Assembly (NCBI GenBank): GCA_922989275.2
Contig: OV277864.1
Coordinates: 19,789,550-19,853,549 of the forward strand
Reading direction: 5' to 3'
From: Gari tellinella
Lineage: Eukaryota > Mollusca > Bivalvia > Cardiida > Psammobiidae
Length of the DNA stretch: 64,000 nt
Shown: piece after piece, positions 1 through 11,427 of the stretch
How positions within the stretch are numbered: the first letter of the stretch is position 1
Layout of the letters: each line of letters begins with the position of its first letter
Program-made: the position numbers and the translations under genes
The notes under the pieces: generated by a model
Databases searched by the model: none
What the model was told of the DNA's origin: nothing
The model's input: only the letters and a program-made list of their open reading frames with translations

Positions 1-75
1 ACATATTCTCAATAAATAAATCAATGTACGTCGTCTAGCAAGTAGCTCTTTTCTATGCAATTTTACCCTTACAGG

Positions 76-378
76 TGCCCGTTTCATAAAACTTCTTACT
101 ACAAATATTGTTGTTAGACAAATCATAAAAGTCTCAATTATTATTTATTTCTCCATCTAATCATGTCTTATGGAATCTTATTGTATTGTCTTGAAAAGAC
201 AAGTATTGTCGTTAGTCAAAATATTAAAGTCTCAATTATCATTTATTTCTCCATCTAACCCTGTCTTGTGACAGCTCTTTGAAAACCGTCTTTAAAATGC
301 AATTCCGAAGAAATGTGACAAGACAGGAATACATGTAGATAGATAAATCAGAAATTAAATATTTTATAAAACGGGCCC
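76..378. mobile_element. Family H inverted-repeat element
   Basis: The ends read GCCCGTTTCATAAAAC and, inverted, TTTTATAAAACGGGC. The left half contains a direct duplication of about 65 bp (roughly 104-170 and 201-268; shared CTCAATTATTATTTATTTCT-like core). The right half carries the inverted partner, with a degraded GACAAGACAGGA segment. No transposase is encoded. The duplicated left half makes it longer than the other H copies (about 230-240 bp). The target site is not resolved. Confidence 0.7.
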
Positions 379-631
379 CAGTTACAAAACAAATAACAAT
401 ATATTTGAACTACTTCCTAAACGTCTATCAAAGCTGCTCAATAGTTGTCAAATGAAACCGCGGTCATTTCCCTCTCTGAAATGCCCGCATCATTCTCCTA
501 TAAATGCAAATACACTGATTGCAGTCTCTAAATTATGTGGGATTTATTGGATTTAGCTTGTTATGCTTTAGTTACAAAGCTGTCATAGGCAGTGTTTACG
601 GATTGCAGACACAAAACAATAACTGTTACAT

Positions 632-787
632 TTAACCTCTTCACTGCTAAAACCCGAGTACAACGGTTATTTCAAACAGTAACATGGCGTCTGGTATGGA
701 TCAAAACTGTCTGACACTGTATTAAATATTTGATTAAATTTGATATTGAAAACTAAATTCAGTCGACGTCGCGGAAGTGAAGGGTTT
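632..787 (+). mobile_element. Family A MITE, degraded short copy
   Basis: Begins TTAACCTCTTCACTGC and ends GAAGTGAAGGGTTTC, so the right TTAA has mutated. The central hairpin 1 is reduced to TTTCAAACAGTAACATGGCG and GGATCAAAACTGT. At 156 bp it is shorter than full copies. It encodes nothing. Confidence 0.6.
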
Positions 788-1256
788 CATAGCGAGTCGA
801 CGCCCAGCCTGAAGTGGCCAAAAATGATCATAGTCAAGTTGTGTTTGGTAGGAGAAGGACTGGTTTAAACTGGGCATTTATTTACATGTCTACATGCGTA
901 TGGCATAATGAAAATTAAAACACCTCTTTACGACCACAACATTATTCTGATTAGTAGGTGTTTACGACAGGTGACTGCTCATACGCTCGTAGCAAGTTGA
1001 ATGACAAACAGAGATTCAATATGTAACCGTTAAGTCTTCATTTAAATGGTCGCAATTTGGGGATTTTACTGTACCGCTTTTCACAACTGATTGAGCAAAA
1101 ACAAGTTTAAATATACCCTAGATCTTATAGCATTGAATGCTAATGTATCGTTATTCAAGGCATCTTGACACATTGCCTATTACTGTTACTTGATTGAAAC
1201 AAAACATCTTGAACTGAACTCTCTTACATGATATATGAGTATTATGATAGTTGCGC

Positions 1257-1470
1257 TAAACTCTTTCCTCCCTGAAATTTAAAGGGGCATTTCCAATTTC
1301 AATTTAATTATAGTCCAGTTCTAACGTTAAAGGGTTGTTTTTGTCAATGTTTAGCCTTATGACAGCCCTTTGATCTGGGTTTTCACTGTTTGAATAGGAC
1401 CAATGTACTATTCACATGTTAACTGTTTGCAAAGGACGCCTATATGCGGGACTAGGGTTCAAAGGGTTAA
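1257..1470 (+). mobile_element. Family K MITE
   Basis: Left end CTCTTTCCTCCCTGAAATTT and right end GGGTTCAAAGGGTTAA. The right TTAA is intact at 1467-1470; the left one has decayed to CTAA. Nearly the same sequence recurs at 18085-18308. The central hairpin is degraded on the left arm here. Confidence 0.7.
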
Positions 1471-2612
1471 CACATGGCCATAACTACAGGGTATGTTAAT
1501 TTGTCCTTTTCAACTAATTGTGTGTTTTACCTAAGGCTCAAAACTGTTTGACCATCAAAAGAAATAAATCAGTTTCAAGACACTCATTTTTGAGGTTATT
1601 TAGTGTGTGTTGCGTGCTGGTTCATTGAAACGGAAAATAATGACATATTCGTGACTGTAATAACATTTTATACAGCACCATAATTGTACGTCTAGGAATA
1701 TTCCTAAAATAATGGCTTGTTTATCCTTAAGGACAAACAACTGAATAATGACAGAAATATAAAAACATATGTCCACTGAAGCTGACCATTTTCTCCTTTT
1801 TTACTCCTACCAGTTAAAATGTGATATTAAGGAGTGGAATGGAACACAAAAAATGACCACATTGAAATAACCTAAGCATCTTCCAAGGTTATGACGTGTT
1901 CTGCTTTGAACAAGTGTCGTCCGATCTATTTCTTTAATTCAAAGTTTGGGAATGTTGTCTTAATACATACTATAGTGAGTGTCAAAATGTTTGCAAATAA
2001 CAACGAGTCCCCGAGTAAGGTAGCGTAGGTGTTATACTCGCACGAGACTAATTTCCCTGACAAACTGTGAATCTGAATTGATTATTCTCGAGGTGACAGA
2101 GCGGATGAGAAACGCTTTTAGATTTAGAATCATATGTCTAACTAATTTCCATTTCGCAGTTGAGTAAACTGTCAGTGTTGTTATTACTGCGACAGAACAT
2201 ATCACCAATACATTACGCACATAGAAATTCTGGCCTAAATTAGATTATCGTGCGTTCAAGAAAGATATTTTAAAGTACAAAAGCGATTTGCCGATTCTAT
2301 TAGAAACTAGTAGAGATGATACCGCAGTGAAATATTTGAAATCTAACAGAAACAAACTTCAATAAATGCTTCTATATTATACAACACAATATAATTTGTA
2401 TGTACTATTACATTAATAAGTAGTATTAAATCCTGGTATTTAAAGTTGTAAACAATTATATACTGTGCCATATGTATTGAAGGCGGTGTCATCGATTGTT
2501 ACGTCATACATTATCAAAGTACAAATCACGTAAATCAAATCTGTTTAAGGTAGACTACTGCTAAAAAAACTGAAAGTTCCTTAATAAACGTTTCACTCTA
2601 CTTCTACCATGT
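1471..2612. other. Unassigned AT-rich intergenic sequence
   Basis: I see no credible coding region, RNA gene or terminal-repeat element. The one open frame, 62 codons on the minus strand near 2.1 kb, has no recognisable motif. Confidence 0.4.
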
Positions 2613-2855
2613 TTCAACCCATTCACCCGTCAAACCTTTAATGGACAATTCTAATTTCAATATAAGTCTAGTCCATGTTTGACTATTTAGGGTTGATTTT
2701 CACAATATATTTCTAAATGACAAACAGTTAAGACCCTAATCAGAGGGTTCGTTAAGGATTCTACAATGTTTGCATAGGACAAGTGTAATCCTCGCAGGTA
2801 CATGTACACTGTTTGTAAATGACGGTTATGCTCGTCGCTAGGGTTGAATGGTTAG
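2613..2855 (+). mobile_element. Family K MITE
   Basis: Starts TTCAACCCATTCACCCGTC and ends CTAGGGTTGAATGGTTAG. Both flanking TTAA sites carry one substitution. The centre holds GACAAACAGTTAAGACCCTA and, downstream, GTACACTGTTTG, the remains of the K-type hairpin. Confidence 0.7.
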
Positions 2856-3338
2856 CTGTTTTCTATATTCATCCGTATCAATGGAAATGAATGCGTTGCT
2901 TGTATGTCATGTAGGGATTGTTCCATAACCCTTATACGAAGGAAGGATTCGTGTATGTTATATATGGAATTCCTCATTACCCAAACAACGTGCTGTTATG
3001 TGTCGTGAATGCAAGCCGGTTATGTTCCAGCCTATTGCTTTGGTCTCACACCCAAGGGGATATTTTTGCAATTTCGTCGAATTGGTAGAGCTCAGCTTTA
3101 TTCATCAATATGAATTCGTTTATGGTTGATTTTACACATCTCGAAAAATGCCTAACTCAATTACTGGAGTTAGCCTTTAACTGATACTTGTAAACAGTCC
3201 TCATTTATATTGAACAGTTCGCTTTGTATGTTTGTTTGGATCGGAATATACGGCCTTGTGACACAATATTGGTCATAGAGCGCCGCTGTGTATAAGTATG
3301 CAGCGTATAGGTGAAGTAGCTTTGTAGAGTCTTACATG

Positions 3339-3663
3339 TACAGTACTGAACCTTATTAAATTAAAAAAATGTGCGATTTGCTTGCAATTCGATGGCAATT
3401 CGATGGCAATTCGCTTGCGATTCAAAATAGTAACTTCACCCTCGTGTAAGGTTGCCTGAATGGAATATCTCACAAATATTTACAAATATGCCTTCGTTAA
3501 TTTTTTCGATTCCATTTTTGTCACAACCGCTTCGGAAAAATCGCGTAAAATATTCAAGCGTAAGATTCGCCTTTTGAAGCATCCGATTCGATGGCAATTC
3601 AATGGCGATTCGATGGTAATTCGCTTGCGATTATCAATTTAATTTAATAAGGTTCAGTACTGT
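3339..3663. mobile_element. TA-flanked inverted-repeat element with internal minisatellite
   Basis: The left end is TA then CAGTACTGAACCTTATTAAA; the right end is its inverse, GGTTCAGTACTG then TA. The terminal repeats are about 25 bp and almost perfect. Both inner flanks hold short tandem repeats of ATTCGATGGC-type units (3385-3425 and 3588-3632). A TA duplication with CAGT ends fits a Tc1/mariner-type MITE. It has no other copy in this window. Confidence 0.75.
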
Positions 3664-3821
3664 ACCACTCAGAAATGGTGGTCGTTGGGTGCATTTTATC
3701 CACACCTCACAGGGGACAGTTCTTTTAGTACATATGATTTTAAAACTTATGTACATGCCATTACAATTATATACAATTGGATCGAACTGCTAATAATGAA
3801 GAACCAATAGATTAAATGAGC

Positions 3822-4021
3822 TTAACTCTTCCACGCTCAATGACGTCATAAAGCGCATTTTCAAACAGTTTTGATCCTGACAGACGCCGCATCACGCGGC
3901 TTCTTTTCGGGATCAAAGCTGTTCTTGCCACTTGTTTTGAAATAACGTCAGTTATACTGCCTTTAATCTAACTTTGAAACGATATTGCAACGCAAACTAT
4001 ATTATGGTGGTAAATGGTTAA
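3822..4021 (+). mobile_element. Family A MITE
   Basis: Exactly flanked by TTAA at 3822-3825 and 4018-4021. The centre (about 3870-3935) is hairpin 1, with arms CAAACAGTTTTGATCCTGA and CGGGATCAAAGCTGTT. The right half has the family A signature AACTTTGAAACGATATTGCA. Confidence 0.8.
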
Positions 4022-5361
4022 AAAACCTCACGATATATTGACCATGAAAGCCTTAAGCTAGTTGTTTAGATGGTATTTAAATCTATATGTATTATTTTTT
4101 TCCCTTCTGGAAATGAAGAAACCTAAATTCAGTAAAATACATAATACATTTGACCTTTTAGCACACACTTTGGGTGTCTTTGTTTTTACAAGGTTAAAAA
4201 CAAACAGGTCACTCCATGGCAAGGCGGGTATTTAGTGGTTATTTACCTTTCATTAGATATATTGGTATTTGAGCTAAAGCCATGTATTAATTGTTACAGT
4301 ATAAGATTGCACGTGTTGTGACTGTATAGTATTACCTAGTTGATTCCGTGTACATGTACCAATGAATTTTGCTTATTCTGTTATGTGTAAATAATTTGAT
4401 ATCATGTCCATTTATATCAAATCCACATTTCATTCTCAGCGTTTTACGTATTCCATAAAATTCTCATTGTTGTATTAGGACTCTGAAATACCACATCAAC
4501 TGTCGGTATAATTTAATTCCAATCCATCCAAATTTCAACAACTGTCAATCATGGAAACAAACTTGTAATCAAGCATTGATGGTGAATATAACTCCACAGG
4601 AGTGCTGGCTCCTTTATTGCTTTTGATTAAACCCCAAATGACGTAGCTTTGAAACATTAATATCTTCTTCAGTGAAATTTCAAGAACGCAATTAAGTTTT
4701 CACAAATGATGAAAAAAATGAAAATGTTCTGAATGCGCCAGATAATGGAAGCCTTGTGCAGACATCTTAAAACGATTCTGAAAAGTACTGGCTTCAATTG
4801 CTTTATTGCTTCGATATTGAAAAGTATGGTTTAGGTATGAACATTCGTTCTCGGCATTGGCAATATCATCAAGGTTCTATAAATCGATATCATTTAGGTC
4901 GAATTTGTAAGTAATTCAAGAATTAGATTTCGATACCTGACATAAGCTCAAATTAAACACAACAATCGTATAAACTCTGGCTAAGCTTATATTATTTCAT
5001 ATTTGAAATATGAGGTTATTTCAACGTAAGCAAATTCGAAGTATCGCGACCTGATTGTTGTTTGTTTCTAATTCCTGTTGTGTGAAGTCGTTGTTTTATG
5101 TTGCTTCTGTCTAGAATATGACGCCATGAAACGGTTCAGGCACGGTCATCATTACCTTTAACAGTCCTTAATATAAACTGTTGAAATAGATTAATTTAGT
5201 TTACAAGTCTTTAAGTGGCACGATGTTATCTGACTAAAGATTGTTGTCTGCATAGATTTTAGACATTTACATTAAGATACATATATATGACTGAAGAAAC
5301 GTCACTATCATATCGAAACATACTGAATACGGATCTGTCTCCGAGTCTATTCTAGAATACA
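4022..5361. other. Unassigned AT-rich intergenic sequence
   Basis: No coding region, RNA gene or bounded repeat was recognised. Confidence 0.4.
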
Positions 5362-5569
5362 TAAAGTAGAACCTCTCTATTACGACCACTAAATTATACT
5401 AACTGTTATGTATTTAAGGCAGGTGACTGCTTAAAGAAAGGTAATAGTGAAACAGAAAGCTCCTTTCGGAGCTTTCTGTTTTACTGTCACCTTGCTTTGA
5501 GCTGTCACCTGTATTTATACAATCAATCAACCTTTGTTTTAGTGGTACTAATAGAGAGGTTCTACTGTA
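5362..5569. mobile_element. Family D MITE
   Basis: Terminal repeats AGTAGAACCTCTCTATTACG and, inverted, TAGAGAGGTTCTACTG, with TA on the right at 5568-5569. The central foldback (about 5440-5515) pairs GAAACAGAAAGCTCC with GGAGCTTTCTGTTTTACT. A 63-codon frame that overlaps it is incidental. Confidence 0.8.
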
Positions 5570-5716
5570 CTTTAAACAAACTAGCTAATTTAGATTCAGT
5601 TGTAATATGGTTGAAATATAAGGAACATTTTATTTATATTTCGAACAATGCTACTTACCCTTTCACCGCAAGGATATCGCTTGGTTGAACTGTAGCGCCT
5701 GTTTTCATTTCCCATA

Positions 5717-5928
5717 TTAACTCTTTCATTGCCACTGGCGCCAAAATGCCACTTTGCAAACAGTGTGGCTCCTGATCACACGCCGCGTCTCGCGGCATCT
5801 GATCATGATCCAAAATGTTTGACACTCGTATCGATATGTTATAAGTCATAATCAATTAAACTTACTTTGAAAGGATCTTACATGTACAAACAACACAATC
5901 GAAGCAGACGACAATGTGAAGGGGTTAA
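5717..5928 (+). mobile_element. Family A MITE
   Basis: TTAA at 5717-5720 and 5925-5928 flank ends CTCTTTCATTGCC and AATGTGAAGGGG. Hairpin 1 spans about 5753-5826 with the tip CGCCGCGTCTCGCGGC. The right part ends in GAAGCAGACGACAATGTGA, a block shared with families E and J. Confidence 0.85.
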
Positions 5929-6392
5929 CATCTCATGATTATTTTTTGCAGCTATAGAGTTAATATGGAGGCATTTTGACTGAAAGCTGTCAATACGAGA
6001 AGCTAACAGTTAGGATTCTGATTGATCTGAAGCCGAGTTTTTTTTATTCTGATCAGGATGCAATATGTTAATAGAGAACATTGTGCTCGGGTAAGGCAAG
6101 GCGATACAGCTCTTGAGGTGGAAACGATAATGAGTGGGCTCTTTCTCATAGTCTGAGAGAAACTCGAACAAAGAACATACAAATTGTACAAAAGGCGCGT
6201 TAATTAGCTTTTCCTAATCTGGTCGTCTTGGTAACAATAAAGTCCTCTCAATTCATTATACAGTATGTATTTGGCAAAAGAATCAGAACTTTCGGTTGAG
6301 TCATTGATATATAAAGCACTCAGCGCCCTATGTTACTGAAATTGACGTTGCAAACATTATAGATCCGCATTAGACAGCGTCTTACAAGGTCT

Positions 6393-6642
6393 TACAGTGG
6401 AGAATCTATTATTATTTCCCGTTTAAACGCAAACGTACGCAAACGCAAAGCACTAAAACGTAGGAAAGAACAACTTTTGGACAATTCTGATATTTCATGT
6501 TTATCTTGGTGGCAAACAGTTTGGAGCCTGATCAGACGCCGGGTTACCCGGCGTCTGATCTGGCTCTAAACTGTTTGCACTGCAAATAATAGTTTTAGCG
6601 TAAACGTGTTTATTGGGAAAGAATAACACATTCTCCACTGTA
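6393..6642. mobile_element. Family C MITE
   Basis: TA-flanked; ends CAGTGGAGAATCTATTATTA and ATAACACATTCTCCACTG. Left internal block GTTTAAACGCAAACGTACGC; right internal block TTTTAGCGTAAACGTG. Hairpin 1 at about 6514-6582 has tip CCGGGTTACCCGG. Open frames across it are products of the palindrome, not genes. Confidence 0.9.
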
Positions 6643-6654
6643 TCAAACCGCTCG

Positions 6655-6858
6655 ATAACCCCTTACCTTCAATAACGTCATACAATGTAAACAAATATCG
6701 TATGTTTTTATTTATCAAATTAAAATTTAGTTGTTTTGACTTTATAAATATTGATATAAGTATCAAACAGTTAGGGTCCTGGTCAGATGGCGTCTTATCA
6801 GTATCTAAACTGTTTGCAAATAACCATTGTACTCGGGGTAAAACAGTGAAGAGGTTAA
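6655..6858 (+). mobile_element. Family A MITE, second subtype
   Basis: Left ATAA then CCCCTTACCTTCAA; right CAGTGAAGAGG then TTAA (6855-6858). Hairpin 1 is shortened (ATCAAACAGTTAGGGTCCTG and CAGTATCTAAACTGTTTGC). It lies 12 bp from the family C copy. Confidence 0.7.
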
Positions 6859-7488
6859 CATACGATAGCATACGACATATTTAAGCAGGCGATATTTTGT
6901 GTGCATATACGTTAAACCAGACGGTTTAATTTGATAGTGGAAGGGTAAATTGCAAGAGTGAAGGGTTGCAATTACATATGATTAGACTTACCTTCGATAC
7001 GGGAGACCTGGTCCATGAAACTAACGACGACACACACTGCAACCGCTATAAAACACTTAACTCCCATAGTGTACGAGAAAGACAGAATATTCCCTTTTAT
7101 ATCAACAAAGTACTGTTGTGCTTTACCATATATTCTATCCACGTTTCTCGAACACGTCCGCAGCACAGCGTAAATGTTCCAGTTCCTAGTTCAATGCTAA
7201 CGCACACAGCACAGGTTAATAACAGTCAGCTCTACTCGATTTAGCACTTAAATGTCAAATAAATTTGACATTATTTTGAAGTATTTCCATCAACAAGAAG
7301 AGATTTAAAATCCTGGGGCTTTAGTAGAATCCTCGAGGTTCTTGAACCTGAAAAATAACAGAGGTGTTTTTAAAGTCACGTACAAATTATTGCTCATAAA
7401 CACAGTAAAAATATGTATTTCGACACCGTATGTTTAGATTTTTCCAGTCAGCGACTATTAAAAAAGGTAAACAACGAGCGATGAAACG

Positions 7489-7702
7489 TTAACCCTTAGC
7501 CTGCCAATCACGACTATAGCTCCATATGCAAACAGCTTGGATCCGGATGAGACGCCGAGTAACTCGGCGTCTCATCCGGATCCAAGCTGTTTGACACTTG
7601 GACAACATTTTCAGCAATTTTGAGCAACTTTGAAGCACTTTGAAACTTGAAGCAGACGAGAAATATAGCAGACGACAATTTATTTGGCGGGCTAAGGGTT
7701 AA
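7489..7702 (+). mobile_element. Family J MITE
   Basis: Flanked by TTAA at 7489-7492 and 7699-7702, with ends CCCTTAGCCTGCC and GGCGGGCTAAGGG. The centre is a long, nearly perfect palindrome (about 7526-7595) whose arms include GCTTGGATCCGGATGAGACG and whose tip is CCGAGTAACTCGG. A close copy in the opposite orientation lies at 52993-53204. Confidence 0.9.
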
Positions 7703-8128
7703 TGTATTTTACAGGTTGGTACTTTTTCAATAATTTTATCCACGTATTTTACATTGATACATTTCTTTACATTCCAACATCATTTATTAAAAGTAGAAAA
7801 TACAATACAATGAAATTAACATGAAGAATTGATGAATTATTGAAATATATATCATCAAAAACTAAATAGTATTTCTAACTTCAATTTGTCTATTGAATGT
7901 AAATGGGAAAAAATTGAAAGTGGTATATAATAAAATACAGAAAGAAACAGTTTGTTACTTTCCACGATGAAGGGGTACATGTATCTGCATTGCTGCAGTC
8001 GATATGCTGACAGAATGCTGAATCCCCCAAGAAGTGTGTAAACCTACATTTTCAACCAATCATATTTTATCAGAAAATTAGGTTTAAGAGCACCTGTTGC
8101 AAACTGAATTGTCTGATTGGATAGTAGC

Positions 8129-8296
8129 CAGGGCTCCAGATCAGAGAGAACAAATCCAATAATTTATCACTTTATTCAGCACAAAATCCTATGATGTTAT
8201 TTCTCATAAGACTTGTCTCTTTGAGACATTTCTAATGAGTAGTGACACTATAGGGTCTTAAGCAGAAACAAGTATTTTAGTTTTTGAGTAGCCAGG
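8129..8296. mobile_element. Family I hAT-like element, right end lost
   Basis: Left end CAGGGCTCCAGATCAG. The internal foldback pairs CACAAAATCCTATGATGTTA with TAGTGACACTATAGGGT, around CTTGTCTCTTTGAGACA. The right end breaks off near 8290 and lacks the inverted TIR seen in the copy at 15887-16079. Confidence 0.65.
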
Positions 8297-8807
8297 CTGG
8301 TCTGTGTCATTTTACAGATATGAATGGTGAGTGCAAAATTAGGAGGCACAGACTGTCGGAGAAGTCTGTTTATTACTGTACTGATGACATCATGCTTCTA
8401 TTTTAAGATATTACATCTGAGGTCTATTTATAGATACATGTAGACAGAGGAAGCTAGGTGTTTTGGTATGGTTTACTACCAATTTGTTTTAATTTTAAAC
8501 CTGTTGTACATCTTTACCATACATTGATAGCAATATAATAAATGGCCCCAAGTTAGGCAAACACAGTTGTGTTGTTTCATCATTTATTTACAAGAGTGTG
8601 GTGTTAGAGAGTCTACAGTAGGCTTCTGTATCTGTAAGAGCATGTACAGTAGTTTATTTAATTATAGTTTGTTTCGAGAAACTGTATAAAATGAACTTTG
8701 ATAAATAGAACAATAGATTAATCTGAGGATCTCCTACCAATAGTTAAAATAGGGGTTAGATTATTGTTTTGCATTTCTGTACATGATACACATAGTTATA
8801 TTATAAT

Positions 8808-8924
8808 CGGCGTTTAAGTGAACTAAATGACAGAAAATTATCGCAAAATTTCTCATACATCGCTAGCGCGATACATGGAATTTGCCAATTATATTCTGAC
8901 GTTTATTTCGCTTAAACGCCGAAC
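8808..8924. repeat. Short palindromic element
   Basis: The ends TCGGCGTTTAAGTGAAC and TTCGCTTAAACGCCGA are inverted repeats with one mismatch over 16 bp. An inner pair (AATTATCGCAAAATT and AATTTGCCAATTAT) is partly matched. No target duplication is clear. Confidence 0.6.
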
Positions 8925-9132
8925 ATATTCAGTTCATTTCTTAAGTATACGTTTTTGCTTCAGAAACATTGATATGAGTGTAAAAGGATTTGGATCCTGA
9001 TAGGCAACCTATGGACCTTTTGGATATTGTTCAGTCACCGCGTAATGCGGCGCCTCATTAGGGCCCAACCTCTTTGGCATTTATTTCGATATTTCTTAAG
9101 TCAAGGCACCTTAACGCTAACCTTTTTCTTAC

Positions 9133-9382
9133 TACAGTGGAGAATGTGTTATTCTTTCCCAATAAACGCGTTTACGCTAAAACTATTATTTGCAGTGCAA
9201 ACAGTTTGGAGCCAGATCAGACGCCGGGTAACCCGGCGTCTGATCCGGCTTCAAACTGTTTGCCACCAAGATAAACATGAAAACTCAGAATTGTCCAAAA
9301 GTTGTTCTTTTCTACGTTTTAGCGCTTTGCGTTTGCGTACGTTTGCGTTTAAACGGGAAAGAATAACACATTCTCCACTGTA
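9133..9382. mobile_element. Family C MITE
   Basis: TA-flanked, ends CAGTGGAGAATGTGTTATTC and CACATTCTCCACTG, inverted relative to the copy at 6393. Hairpin 1 has tip CCGGGTAACCCGG. A degraded hairpin 1 relic (GGATTTGGATCCTGA and an AATGCGGCGCCTCATTAG segment) lies just upstream at about 8985-9080. Confidence 0.9.
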
Positions 9383-9831
9383 TTACAGACAACATTACCA
9401 ATTCATGCGAAACTATGAACACAAAAGAGTTAAATGAGACGATAGCATTTTATTGTGAAAGAACAATGTTCATTTTAGAAATAAAACCAGACAACAATTG
9501 ATGTATACATGATTGCGATGAAGAGATATAGCAATATTTGAATGCGAATTTAAGCATTTACAACAGTGTACATAGCACGTGCTTTGAAGCAACTTAATGT
9601 TTTCATCATATTTTCTGTTACTTGATAAATATACAAGGGGAACCATTTTTTTGTTGCAAACTAGAGTAACTGGGCATCTGACTAGGTACCAAACTGTTTG
9701 CAACATTTGAAAAACCCTATCATTTTCTAAAGGGTATTGCATTACGTTTGTGTTTAGAATTGTTTCAACGGTAAAGTTATATTTCTTCCAAATTGAACTA
9801 TATAATTTGATAATTTTTTAATCTGGCATGA

Positions 9832-9955
9832 GTCTATGTTTAAGACAAGCTGGTCTAAACCGAGTCTAAGAACTAGAATTGTTATTAAACGAGCCTTGAC
9901 GAGCTTAATTATCTATTCTATACGAGGTTGAGACCAGTTTGTCTTAAACATCGAC
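9832..9955. repeat. Inverted repeat, 30-bp arms
   Basis: The left arm starting GTCTATGTTTAAGACAAGC pairs with the right arm ending TTTGTCTTAAACATCGAC, with about three mismatches. The spacer of about 60 bp has a smaller AGCTC/GAGCT-type symmetry. Only one copy was noticed. Confidence 0.6.
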
Positions 9956-10951
9956 GAGTTACACATTCTTTTTCTCACATAACTGACGATAGGCCTTTTC
10001 TGAATTATAGTGACGTAATAACGCCTTTAAAGAGTGACGTTATAGTGACGTCATCGTATTGATCTCATTAAAGTTGGAGACAGAGATAATCCCAATCGTT
10101 GTTCCCTATTGAAACAGGGGAAGTTATGTGAGAAAATTTATACACGATGATCAGTAACTGTAGATATTGTTTTAATTTGCAACTCTAAAGGGGTTGAATG
10201 TACAGGCTCTCAGACTATTGAAAGCGTAATGCGTGACAAAATAATACATAAAATTCCTGAAGTAGCTTTCTGCTTTTTTGTGTTCTTCATAAAGCAGTGG
10301 CATGCATTCACAAACATTTGTTTTCTCTATCAAATAACTGCTGAACGTAAGTTTGGTTGTTCACAACTTCAAGAAATATTATTACCAGATGCCTTCTGTT
10401 TTGTAATCTAATTTTCTGTATAATTTCATTTCATCAAGATTTTCTTCGAGTTTGATAAACACGCGTCTAACCTTTCGATATATCTGTAAACCATATTGTC
10501 TGGTTTTGATAAGCGTTGAATCTGTTGTTTTAAATTGAAGTTTCAATATGTTGCTTTAATTTCGAAATAATGTTTTTGTAAACTCGTACTTCACGATGTC
10601 AAGTGTTTGGTGTATTGTTTAGCGGATCTAAATGCAGCAAGTTGATATAATAATACTGCTGAATATTGTTCAAACTAGGGAAAGTTTTTTTTTAATAACA
10701 GGCATATAAAGACAGGGTCTACATTATTTCGAATTTGCAGGTGCATATATGCCCTGTAAATATGTTATATTTATGTCTCCAAATAGAAATGGACAATAGA
10801 ATATACAACCATTGGTAAACTTATTAGACTAAGATCAATAATAAAAGTACCCGATGTTGACAGGCAATCAGAAAGACAATATACTTATAGATCACGATCG
10901 TGGATAATGCATTGTAATTTCAAGTATCGTCGGTTGCAACCCCTACGCACA
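9956..10951. other. Unassigned AT-rich intergenic sequence
   Basis: Contains two short TGACGT-rich clusters near 10.0 kb but no recognisable gene or bounded element. Confidence 0.35.
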
Positions 10952-11211
10952 TTAACACATTGAACCCTAGTGACGTGATCACTCGTGTTTTCACAAACTA
11001 AACAGTGTACCTGTAAAGAGTACAGCAGGTGTCCTATGCAAACAGTGTGAACCAAGGTCAGAGGGCTCCTAAAGAACCCTTGGATCAGGGATTACACTGT
11101 TTGCTTATTCTGCGTGTTTGCGATATTTTGTAAACAATAATAACCGTGAATAGTCATAAATTGACTAGATTAAAATAGTACCCTGGAAAGTAACAGTGGT
11201 GAAAGAGTTAA
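10952..11211 (-). mobile_element. Family K MITE
   Basis: TTAA at 10952-10955 and 11208-11211. The minus strand carries the family orientation. The central hairpin pairs GCAAACAGTGTGAACCAAGG with GGATCAGGGATTACACTGTT, and GAGGGCTCCT with the opposite arm. Confidence 0.75.
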
Positions 11212-11427
11212 GCATATGGTAAACAAGTATCTACGGCGCATACAAACTGTCATACAGGTTACGTCAACTTTCTAGTTATTCATAGCACACGGACAAAAAC
11301 ATCTCGTCATGATAAATGTCTATTTTGGTGAACTAAAGGGATTTCGAGATAATTGTTAGAATTTTCCGAGACTTGTTAATGATTCGAAACTAAGCAGATT
11401 TTCCGGTCTTCTACCGGAAATATATTT

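Noticed and set aside
3380..3430. Possible CRISPR-like direct repeats
   Set aside because: The repeats are contiguous 10-12 bp minisatellite units without unique spacers, in a eukaryotic transposon.
9027..9437. 136-codon plus-strand frame
   Set aside because: It runs straight through a family C MITE; similar frames occur in every C copy (13139, 43885, 61856) on either strand because of the inverted repeats.
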